Source: Marchantia polymorpha subsp. ruderalis
Taxonomy: Eukaryota > Streptophyta > Marchantiopsida > Marchantiales > Marchantiaceae
Assembly: GCA_037833965.1 (NCBI GenBank)
Contig: AP031357.1
Coordinates: forward strand, 4,298,001-4,362,000
Length of the DNA stretch: 64,000 bases
Reading direction: 5' to 3'
The notes under the pieces are model-generated. The model did not search any database. It saw only the letters and a program-made list of their open reading frames with translations, and had not been told where the DNA came from. This document shows, in pieces, positions 1 through 9,582 of the stretch; position 1 is the stretch's first letter, and every line of letters starts with the position of its first letter. A program made the translations under genes and the position numbers.

Positions 1-339
1 GACTGGAGGAGGAAGAGATTACAGTTCCGGAACCCTGCGGACCCTCCGACTGTCATTACCGTACCATGGACCAAGGTACCACACGAGGGCGAAACACCTT
101 CCACCACCTCCGGTTACACGACTGGAGGGGAGACCAGCTCGTCATGCACTTCAGAGACAGAAATGTCGGATGAGTTTGTGGGTTACGTCACTTGCTGCTC
201 CATTGAGGAGGAAGGAGACGATGTGCATCCGGATGACGAATAGCAACTAGCAGCCGGACTGGGCAGAAGCGAGATCAGTCACACAGAGGGGATTGTCGAC
301 CCAAGTGACTGCTGCGAACTGCAGCTCAGTCCAGATAAA

Positions 340-1970
340 TGCTTGAAGGTGTCAAGCCAGGTACAAGGAGAAGAGTTGAACAGGGTACAGGCGTTTCTTC
401 GCCAGTATGAGGATGTCTTCGCATGGAAGATTGAAGACATGAAAGGCATACCTGCAAGGTATGGGGAGCACAGGATCGACTTGTTGGACGAGGCAGTTCC
501 GGTTTGCCAACGCCAATACAGGCTCAACCCAAAATATTCATTATTGGTGAAGGACAAAATCGATAAGTACCTGAGCGCAGAAATCATCTACCCGGTACTC
601 AGTAGCGAGTGGGTGTCGCCTATCGTAATCGTGCCCAAGAAACTGACGGGTAAGATCCGGGTGTGCTAGGACTTCCGAAAGCTGAACGCAGCAACAAGGA
701 AGGACCATCACCCTCTTCCTTTCACGGACTCTATTTTGGACCATGTCGCCGGGCATGAATGCTACAGTTTCCTAGACGGATTCTCCGGCTACAACCAGGT
801 GTCCATCAGAGAGCAGGACAAGGACAAAACAACCTTCACGACCGACTAGGGAACCTATGCTTATCACAAGATGCCGTTCGGGCTGTGCAACGTGCCAGCA
901 ACGTTCCAGAGGATGATGACAAACATCTTCCAAGAGCACCTGAGGAAGTTCCTGGAAATTTTCATCGACGACTTTTGTGTCTTCGGTAAGAGGTCGGAGC
1001 ACCTTAACCATCTTCGGCAGACGTTTGACAGATGTAGGGAGAGCAGCTTGTCCTTGCACCCTGAGAAGTGTTTTTTCTTCATGACCAGCGGAATCCTGCT
1101 GGGGCACCGAGTTTCGTCCGATGGCATTGCAGTGGATGTAGAGAAGGTGAAGATTATTCTCAAACTTCAGCCGCCGACGAACCTGCGTGAGTTGAGGGCC
1201 TTCCTTGGCCATGTAGGCTATTACAGAAGGTTCATAAATATGTACGCCATCTTGGCAGCCGATCTGACGAAGCTGATTAAGAAAGAGGAACCCTATGTGT
1301 GGGGCAAGGAGCAACAGCTAGCCTTTGAAACACTCAAAGCCAAACTGACGACTGCTCCGGTTCTGAGAAGTCCGGATTGGAACAGACCTTTCCATGTCTA
1401 TGTAGACACGTCGGCATTTGCAATCGGAGTGGTTCTCAATCAGAAGGACGACAACAAGAAAGACTATCCGATTTACTTTGCGAGCCGTCAGTTGTCAGCA
1501 GCAGAGAAGAAGTACACGACAACTGAGAGGGAGGCGTTGGGAATGGTGTACTCCTGTAAGAAGTTCAGACATTATTTAATCTGCTACGAGTTCGTGTTTC
1601 ATGTGGATCATTACGCCTTACAGCACCTGGTGAAGAAGGCGGATCTGTCCGGACGAATTGCCAGGTGGGTACTACTGCTACAGGAATTCACCTACACTGT
1701 GCAGACTAGGAAAGGCGTTCACCATGAGAACGCGGACTACCTCTCCCGACTATGGACCGAACCCATAGAAGAGGAAGTAGTGGATGATTTTCCCGACGAA
1801 CAACTTTTTCAGTTGTCCGCCAACCATGAGTCCAGGTACGCGGACTTATACAGGTTTCTGCTCACACTCCAATGTCCGGAAGGATTGGATGCGGAGCAGC
1901 GCACAGTCTTCGTTCATAAAGCAGGACCTTACCAGCTCCAACAGGGGGTCTTATTCAAGAAAATGGCAGA
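340..1970 (+). pseudogene. pol: pol fossil: reverse transcriptase and RNase H part
   Basis: Translation shows a Ty3/gypsy reverse transcriptase followed by RNase H. Landmarks are the N-terminal RT segment with SPIVIVPKK near 620-650, the block SFLDGFSGYNQV near 770-800, MPFGLCNVPATFQR near 870-910, the catalytic FIDDF near 960, and LGHRVSSDGI near 1100. RNase H shows DWNRPFHVYVDTS near 1375-1410, YFASRQLSAAEKKYTTTERE near 1470-1530 and a terminal LSRL near 1740. FIDDF in place of YVDD or YIDD and the spacing of RNase H fit Athila/Tat-like elements. Bases 1-339 are the preceding linker, where I cannot assign a protease with confidence. The region is broken, with a few breaks. Confidence 0.88.
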
Positions 1971-1975
1971 CGAGA
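1971..1975. repeat. Target site duplication CGAGA (partner 7355-7359)
   Basis: CGAGA stands immediately before the TG of the LTR at 1976 and again immediately after its CA at 7354. A five-base duplication is the Ty3/gypsy integration signature and fixes both ends of the inserted unit. Confidence 0.93.
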
Positions 1976-3219
1976 TGTGGTACCCCACTTTTGGCAATTT
2001 TGAGGAAATTAAAACATTTTTGGAAAACTGTACCCTGGCAGCATTGTAAATAGCCTTCGGTACATCAAAACAGAGTGAATCCGGAAGATCGCGGGGATTC
2101 TCAAGGGATCTTGTAGAATTTAGGATTTGGGGTGCAGCAGTAAGGACAGGCACCACCCTCCCTGCGAGCTCTGCAGTTAGGATCCCTGCGACGCAAGGCG
2201 CAAAACCCGCCTTCGGAGGTTGCGTCCGCGGCGGTAGGGAAATCCTTCGTAATTAGGTCAACCCTCGGGCGCCTTGACTGAGTTAGGGTTTCGTTGGAAA
2301 GAGCTCGACGCACTGATTCCAACGAGTCCAAGAACGCTTGGAACGGATGAGGACTTAGGGAGTTATCACTATTGGAAGATACGGAGACGGTCGCCTTCGG
2401 CGGAAGGAGTTCGCCACCGGCGGGAATTCCGCCTACGCGGAAGGGGGAATCAAGTTTTGTCCTATGCGCGGACGAAGGCGTTCGCCTGTGCACAGGCGAA
2501 GTAGGGTTTGGGGAGGCGCGAAGTCCGCCTACGCACAGGCGTTCGCCTGTGCACAGGCGCTTCGGCGTCGGCGGAAAATCCGCCTTGGGCCCTAGAAATG
2601 CGCCTTGTGAGGTAGAAAGTGTACGGCGCCTTCCACGCCAGCGCGGCGCCGCGGACGAGCAAGGAGCCGCCAGAGTAATCAAATCTGTACGGACCATGAG
2701 GACGGGACGGGTGGATGCGCTCTTGGACGGACGGAGTTGCGGCGGCGGAAGCGCCGACGAAGAGACAAGGAACGGACAGACTGGACGGAGACGGCTGACC
2801 ACGGTCAACGCCTTCCGCGCCAGCGCGACGCCGCGCACGGAATTCACCTGCGCACAGGCGAGCGCCTGTGCACAGGAGGATGAAGTTCCGCGCCGGCGGA
2901 GAACCCGCCGAGGAGTCTGCCTGCGCACAGGCAGGAGTTGAACTTTTGTCCGACATGCGGACACACGCGTCAAGGCAGAAGGGGATTGGCCGAGGGGCGG
3001 TACGAACAAGTGTACCGCCCAAGGCGGAAAACTCGCCTTCGGCGCTGCGCTCCCATGTCCGCGGGGTAATACGCTCGCGGAGTTCAAATCCGCCAATTCG
3101 AGCGTGAGAGTTTAATCGGCGACGGCGGAGCGTGAAGCCGCGCGTGAGAACGGAGACCGTTCCAGCGTAGAGCCGGCGCGGCCATCAAGTGAGACGTCCT
3201 CCACGAGCAAGAGCCGACC

Positions 3220-6200
3220 ATGACCTTCGACCGGGCGGCGGAGAGCGTCCCATTCTTGAATTCGCGATTCCAATCTCTTGTGCGCGCTGCGCGCATCCAT
3301 CTGCTGGCTGCTAAACATTCTCGACGTCGCCACACAGGGGATTTCTTGGTGATTGAGGGAGAAGTGAGTGCGCGGGATTTGGAATTGAGGGCGATTAGAG
3401 TTTGCCGAGAGAGAAAGGAGCTCGGGCGGTGCGGAAGTAGAATGAGCGGGCGAGCGAACTCCAGGAACGCAATGACGAGACCGGGCAGATTGCGGATGGT
3501 GCCACTTCGCCTACCACAGAACGGGCTGCGCGCTTTCGAGGAGCGCTTAATAGCAAGAAAGCTCGATTTCTTGCTATGGGGATGGAACTACATCTGTGCG
3601 AATATGGTGCGCGAGTGGCTAGAGCCACAGGGACCACCCTCGCGTGGATTGCGTCCGCATGTTGATCGGTGGACAGTCCAAGATTGGGCGCAGGCGTTGG
3701 GAAGATGTGCCGGCATGCCGGGGCATCTCCTTTTCGACAGTGAGAGCATCAAGGTGACCAAGCAGGAAGAGGCGCAATTTGTGGAGCTGTTCAAGACCGG
3801 GAGGTCTACCAAGAATGGGTACAGGACCCGTGATTACAAGGATCGATTTCGCCGGACTTTGTCCGCGGCGCTGATGCAATTACTGCAGCCACACCGCGCC
3901 TGCTACATCACATTGTGGCAGGTCTCTTTTGTGGAGTGCGTCATCGAGGGAACTCCAATTCACTGGGCGAGCATCCTGCACAGGGTGATGCGACAGCACG
4001 CTTTTGAGGAAAAGGGGGGAACTCTAAACCATCTCTCTCCTTTCCTCATCAATTTTTATCGACAGCGGAATTGTTTGACAGCGGCGGAGCTTGAGCATTT
4101 TCCGCCATTGTCCGTCGACCATCCCGGGAAGTATGTGCGGGAGAATGAGGTCGACACTGATGCAGAGGAGTCACCGACTTCTACCCCATCAAGGCGGAGG
4201 GACGAAGGGAGAAACACTCCTGCAGCACGAGTGCCGCGGAAGCGGCGATGGAGAGAAGAGTCCGAAGAGGAGCAGCATCAAGAGCCCTCTGCTCCCATTC
4301 GACCGCGGCCGTTGTACGAGTCATACAGCCGGCCGAAGCAGAAGGCACGCAGACTGGTGTTACCAGCCAACAGTGCGGACACGGCGACGATTGCGACGGA
4401 GAAAGGAAGTGCGTCGCCAGAGAAGCATGCAGAAGCGCGGACGACCGCAGGAGCAACGGACCACGCTGCAGCCTCGACGGGAGAGAGGCCGCCTACGGGC
4501 CAAGGGCCTCCGGAGTTACCACGTGCGTTGCGGACAGATGTTCCGTTTGCGCACAGACGAGACTCCGCGGACGGACGAGCCTCCGCGGACAGGCGATCAC
4601 AAGTGGACGTAGATCTACGCTTACGCGTGGGAAGGAGCAGTCCGCCTGTGCACAGGCGCTCGCCTGTGCACAGGTCACCTCCACACGTGCCGCCTGTGCA
4701 CAGGCAGGAATCAACCCCGTTCCAACGTAGGAAGGGGAAGGAGCCGGCGGAAGAGCCGCCTACGAGACACCGGCCCTCGGGGCCAGACCCTCCGGCGCAC
4801 CACGCGCCGCAATTTGCGCCTTCGGCGCCAGGGCCTTCGAGCCGAGGGGATACGAGCAGGGAGCGTGCGGAGGCCGCACCATCGGCGGGTAGTCCGCCGA
4901 TAGATGCGCCTTCGGCGGTAGGGCCTATAGGCCAAGGGACATCGGGCGAGCGGCCCCCGGCCATGTCGCCTTTGGCGATGGATGTCCGCGGCGCTACGCC
5001 TGCGGCGGACAAGGCGCCGGCATTTGCGCCTGCGCACAGGCCAAGCACAGCCCCCACGGACCGATCAAGGGAGCAGCAACAGACGGAGGAGCGGAGTGAC
5101 TGTCCGCGGGATGAAATTTCGATGCGCGATGCGCAATCAAACCCCGCGCAGCCACCCTCCGCTCGATCGCCTTCGGCGGCGAGCGTCGGAGGCAGAGAGG
5201 ACACGGTAGACGACCAACAAGCGAGCGGCGGGGATGCCGCACGGGCACATTCGCCTACCGCCTTAGACATTTTGGCGAAGAGCAGCGAGGCTGCAGCCGT
5301 GCCTTCGCAGGCAGCACACGTCGACGACGTGCAGCCCCACTCGGGTCAGTCGCCGACGCAATCAATGGCGACTGAAATTCTCCACTCGGATGATGACGAC
5401 GGAGGCTCCACCGAAGAAATGTCAGGAGCAGAGGACACCGAGGAGGAGGAGGAGGAAATTGTTGGAGCGCCGGCGGCGGCGCTCTCTGAGCAGGTGATTC
5501 CGTTGCTGAGGTACTTGGAATCGCAAGGTCGATAAATACGCCGACCCACTTCAGCCGGGATCTTACATCGAGTTAGTGCGCAGGCGGACTCGCACTAAAG
5601 TCCACACCAGCAAGCTATTAGCTAGAGTGGACCAGGAGTTGAGGGAATTGAAGGAGAAGCATGCATGCTTGTGGGGTCAGTATAAACTTAATCAGAAATT
5701 CTACAAGTACTCCGAGAAGGTGAGGGATGAGAAACTGGACGAGCTCACCAAGGAGCAGGTGAAGGTCAAGGAAGCACTAATTTCTGAGCAGGCCCAGAAT
5801 CGGATTTTGTCAGAGGAGCTCGTGCGACAGACGCGGTTGTTGGAACAATGTCAGCTCGCACGGCAGGCGGATGAGGAGTTAATCCGCAGGTTACAGTCAG
5901 AGTGTGGCGAATTGAGAGCGCAACGTGTTGAGGCCGAATCGCAATTAGTGATAATTGAAGAGGATCGCAGGAAGGAGGCAGATCGCACGAAGGTGGAGAC
6001 GGCAAGGCGTGTCGCCCACTGTCTCAAGGGCTACGCCCACTGGGAAGTGAAGGCGCAGGAGAAACTCACACTGCGTGAGTTTGAACTTCGCGCAGCCGGG
6101 TTGTTGTCAGGCGACAGTAGGAGTCGGCGGAAGGTAGCAAAGAAGCTCGATGCTTTTCTGTCCAAGGCGCAGGATACTATGTCCGCCCTCGAAGTGGAGG

Positions 6201-6346
6201 TGTCTGCGGCGTTGCAGCGTTTGGGACTGCGCAGTCGAGCGGAAGATTGGCAGGGTAGGGAGTTAGTGCGCGGCAGTCCGCCGCGTAGGAGACGTAGTAC
6301 AGGTTCCGCGGAGTGTAGTGTAGCGTGGTTCCGTGCAGGCGTGTAG
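3220..6346 (+). pseudogene. U3-encoded coiled-coil protein region of LTR A1
   Basis: This is the family A version of the protein encoded inside U3. It has the N-terminal domain (LRLPQNGLRAF through LINFYRQRNCLT), a PRKRRW nuclear-localisation-like motif, a long Pro/Ser/Ala linker with in-frame palindromes (4643-4705), an acidic patch, a coiled coil and a conserved C-terminal block ending in RRRRSTGSAECS. A second methionine at 3472, in the context AACGCAATG that recurs in all families, is the likelier start. The region is broken about once compared with the open copy at 20287-23427. No known protein family was recognised. Confidence 0.75.
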
Positions 6347-6382
6347 CGTAGTGCAGTGTAGTGCTAGGTAGGACTTAGAAGG

Positions 6383-6389
6383 TATAAAA
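6383..6389 (+). promoter_or_regulatory. TATA box of LTR A1
   Basis: TATAAAA follows the ORF stop by about 37 bases and is followed at 6395-6411 by a short hairpin (CCAGGC/GCCTGG). The same arrangement is present in every LTR copy, so this is the probable LTR promoter, with transcription expected to begin near 6410-6420. The whole U3 ORF therefore lies upstream of the LTR start site. Confidence 0.7.
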
Positions 6390-7359
6390 TAGTTCCAGGC
6401 GTTTTGCCTGGGGTTCTTTCCCATCAGAAGTGCAGATCAGGAACCCATTTCCTTTGCGTGTTTGTGTCCTTGAGTTCTGTCACCACGCACGAGGAGTTAC
6501 AACTTAGCGTTCCGCATTTTGTAGCTGAAGGCCTTCGGCCGAATGTTCAGAGCTAGTACATTGGTTAGAGACTTGAGTAGTTCGGATCTGCACCTGCGGG
6601 TGACTGCCGATGCTCAGAGCCAGTGACTAGTTAGATACTTGAACAGTTTCGCCCCTACACCTTCGAGTGTTTCTTTCTGATTGTACTCCTTTGGGATTTT
6701 TCCCCTGAATGCCAAAGTGAAGTTTTGCTACTTCGTGTAAGCCTTGGTTGTAAATTCAGGTTACGCTGCAGCAGGTGCCTTGAGGGTAACCCCTGTAGTA
6801 TTTCTGGGAATGACAAGTGCCTGAGAATTCAAACTCTTCAATAGACTGTTGTTGTGTTACTGGAATGTTTCACAGTGAGTCCTTCAGTGCGGACCTGTGT
6901 TCTCTGCGCGTTTTGTGAGTTGAGAGTGTTGTTCACCGCGTAGGAGTGACTTCGATCCGAAGTAGGCAGTCCAAACCGGGTTTCCTACACTAGCAGCAAG
7001 CTAGTGGAAGTGTTGTAAAAGCCGGAGTTGGAAGCCACTGCCCGCAGCTTCGCTGAGTGTGCTCGCGAGAGACTTTTCCCCCCTGAAATCTTGAGTAGAG
7101 GTCCTAACGGATCTCTGGGTTGTGATTCTGTAGTTTCAGGTGTGTGTGTGTGTGTGTTACGCTGCACTGTGCGACCTCCGAGTGCGCTCCGAGTGGACAC
7201 TTGCAGTATTTCTGGGAGTGACAGTTGCCTGAGAATTCAAACTCCTCAATAGTCTGTTAAATGTGACACTTTGTACCCTGTGTGTTCCTCTGTCCCTGTG
7301 GGTTCGACCTTTCTACCACTATATTGCAGTTTTAGCCTTTAGTGGGTTATTACACGAGA

Positions 7360-8412
7360 GGCTGTGCAGATGCTTAGAGGAGTCCGAAGTTCCGCGAGTC
7401 GTTAAGGCCATGCACACAGAGGACGCTGGTGGTCATTACGCCACCAGGAATACAGTGACCAAAATTGTGAATGCAGGATACTGGTGGCCGACGATGTTCA
7501 AAGATGTACACGACTACGTTCGCAAATGCGATAGCTGCCAGAGGACGGGAAGGCTGACTCCGACCACGAGATGGCCTCTGACACCGATCATGCCCTTGGC
7601 ACCATTTGAAAAATGGGGGATCGACTTCGTGGGACCAATACAACCTGTCACTAAAGGCACGCGCAGGCGCTACATATTGGTAGCAACAGACTATGCGACC
7701 AAGATGGTGGAGGCAGAGGCCACAAGGCACGACGACGCAGCAGCAGTAGCACGGTTCCTATTCGAATCAATCATCACACGCTACGGGTGCCCACTAGAAA
7801 TAGTCAGTGACAGGGGAACGCACTTTCTGAATCAGGTGATAGAAAGTTTGACGCGGCACTTCCAGATTAAGCATCGGAAGACTACTCCATACAACCCCAA
7901 GGCGAATGGTCTGACAGAGAAGTTCAATGGATTGCTCTGTAAGATACTCCTAAAGGTGACTGTGAATCATGCTCACGACTGGGACACCAAGCTACCGGCC
8001 GCCTTATGGGCATACAAAACGGCAGAAAAAGTCACCACCAGGCAAACACCTTACTTTCTGGTTTATGGGCAGCATCCGATCTTACCCATCGAATTCGAGA
8101 TACCCACCAAGAGAAGATCAGAGAAGGTTGGATGCGGAAGAAAGTCAGGCATATCGACTGCAAGAAGTAATGGCACTGGAGGAAAGACGTCAAGAGGCCG
8201 AAGATCGAACAAAGCAACTACAACTCAGGCGGAAGGAGAAGTACGATCGAAGATTCAAACCAGTCCTACTTGAGAAGGGCGACTTGGCTCTGCTCTACGA
8301 TAGCAGACATGCTAGATTTCCAGGCAAGCTACACTTGAGATGGATGGGACCTTACAAGGTGATCGAAGTTTTCCCCAATGGATCAATCCAACTCGTAGAA
8401 CTGACAGGATAA
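7360..8412 (+). pseudogene. pol: pol fossil: integrase part
   Basis: This part continues pol after the nested solo LTR. It shows a zinc-binding H-H-C-C segment (HTEDAGGHYATR, then CDSCQRTG, near 7410-7545), the catalytic core with GIDFVGP near 7620, SDRGTHF near 7805 and TEKFNG near 7915, and a C-terminal GPY-type motif (RWMGPYKV, near 8340-8360). These are the D, D and E positions expected of a retroviral-type integrase. A non-coding tail leads to the polypurine tract at 8488. The region is broken, with about one or two breaks. Confidence 0.88.
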
Positions 8413-8487
8413 TGGCTAGCCACCCGCGTGAACGGGTGGCGTCTGAAGAAATACCACGTGTAAATGTTCGCGTGGGCGCTCACAATT

Positions 8488-8500
8488 GAGGAGGGGGGCA
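8488..8500 (+). other. Polypurine tract before the 3' LTR
   Basis: GAGGAGGGGGG followed by CA lies directly against TGTGGTAACACAC at 8501. A purine run abutting TG is the plus-strand primer site of LTR retrotransposons. It proves that the unit beginning at 8501 is a 3' LTR and not an unrelated insertion, which is the key to reading all the other 5-kb units in the window. Confidence 0.85.
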
Positions 8501-9582
8501 TGTGGTAACACACTTTTTGTTTTTTTGCAGAATTTAAACAATTTTAGAAAACTAGTACCGAAGCAGTGTTTGTAGTTAGAAAAGGGTACGTTAAATAGAG
8601 TGGATTGATGAGATCGTCACGAGGTCACAAAGGATCGCGTAGTCGGATGTACCAACGCCAATGTCTTCGGCGCCTTCGGCAAAAGCTCCGTTTCTGAGGT
8701 GTCTCTACTCACGCGCTTCCAGCGTATAAGGAAGCTACGCTTCCGGCGCAGACACCTCAGGAGGAGGTTTTGCTAAAGACGTCAGAAGAAGGGCCCGGAC
8801 CTCTGAAGGCTTCCGACCATGAGTGCGCCTTCGGCGATGCGCCGCTAGCGCGGAAAGGGGAAACCTTCATAACGATCGGAATACATGGTAGATCCAGTTG
8901 GTTGAAGTCGCATTAGAAAGAGCTTGGGACGCTCGTTCTAACGAGCCCAAGAGCGTTGGAGATGGATCAGGGACGGAGAAGTTATGAGCGTCGGAAAACT
9001 CGTAGCCGGACATGCGCCGTTCGCGCTAGGGTTCACAGCCGGAAAGGACTCCCGTACGTCCTCGGCGATGCGCCTTCGGCGGAATCGCGCGCTCATGGGA
9101 GGAAACCAACTCAGAGTCGGAAGCGCCTTTGGCGGTTGGAAGGAAAGCGGCTGGAAGGAAATGGAAGGAAAGCGCCGATCGGATGTACGCCTCCGACGTG
9201 GCGCTGATGGCCGGATGCGCTGGCATGATTTGCGCTGGCGGATATGCGCCGTCAGCAATGGACGAGGCATAAAGGACAAAATAAGCGGTACGAATGCGCG
9301 CCGGCGTAATTCGCTCCGACTGGATGTGCGCCTCCAGCAAGGCGCCGATGGATAAGGAACACGCCAGCGGCGACACGCCTCCGGTGATGGACGGGTTAGG
9401 GAAAGACAACATAGCCGACGGCGGACTCGAGTCCGGAAGGCGGCGGCGGCGGCGGGAGAATTCAACATTCACGCATGCGAATGCGCGAAGTGCGGAGACG
9501 TGAGTTCGCGCATGCAAAGGGCGAACCGTTAGGCCGTATAGCCGGCTGCGTACGTTGTAACCGGTAAGAACGTTGGACGTTC

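Larger units (their letters stand above)
1976..7354 (+). mobile_element. Solo giant LTR, family A (copy A1), nested in pol
   Basis: This is a 5.4-kb unit starting TGTGGTACCCCAC and ending GTGGGTTATTACA, flanked by CGAGA on both sides and lying between the RNase H and integrase parts of the host element. It has no internal region, so it is a solo LTR. Parts are a U3 of about 4.4 kb with many short palindromes and the ORF region (3220-6346), a TATA box at 6383, and R/U5 of about 970 bp with a GT microsatellite near 7140. U5 contains a duplicated module of about 55 bp (near 6798-6852 and 7207-7260). It is younger than the element it interrupts. Ends look whole; the ORF is broken about once. Confidence 0.9.

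Noticed and set aside
2372-3107. Several 80-190 codon frames in the U3 leader of A LTRs (also 19523-20008, 61736-62305, 62960-63529)
   Set aside because: They recur only because the LTR recurs, overlap on both strands and are built from palindromes; no domain is visible.
4278-5270. Long antisense frame (330 codons) over the A1 linker, with relatives at 10728-11285 and 44185-44781
   Set aside because: Palindromes read alike on both strands and GC-rich sequence has few stops. These frames follow the palindromes and have no conserved domain of their own.
1976-7354. Reading the 5-kb units as DNA transposons with imperfect terminal inverted repeats (TGTGGTACCCCAC / TGTAATAACCCAC)
   Set aside because: The same kind of unit at 8501 directly follows integrase and a polypurine tract, has TATA/R/U5 order and TG...CA ends with 5-bp duplications, so LTR is the better reading.
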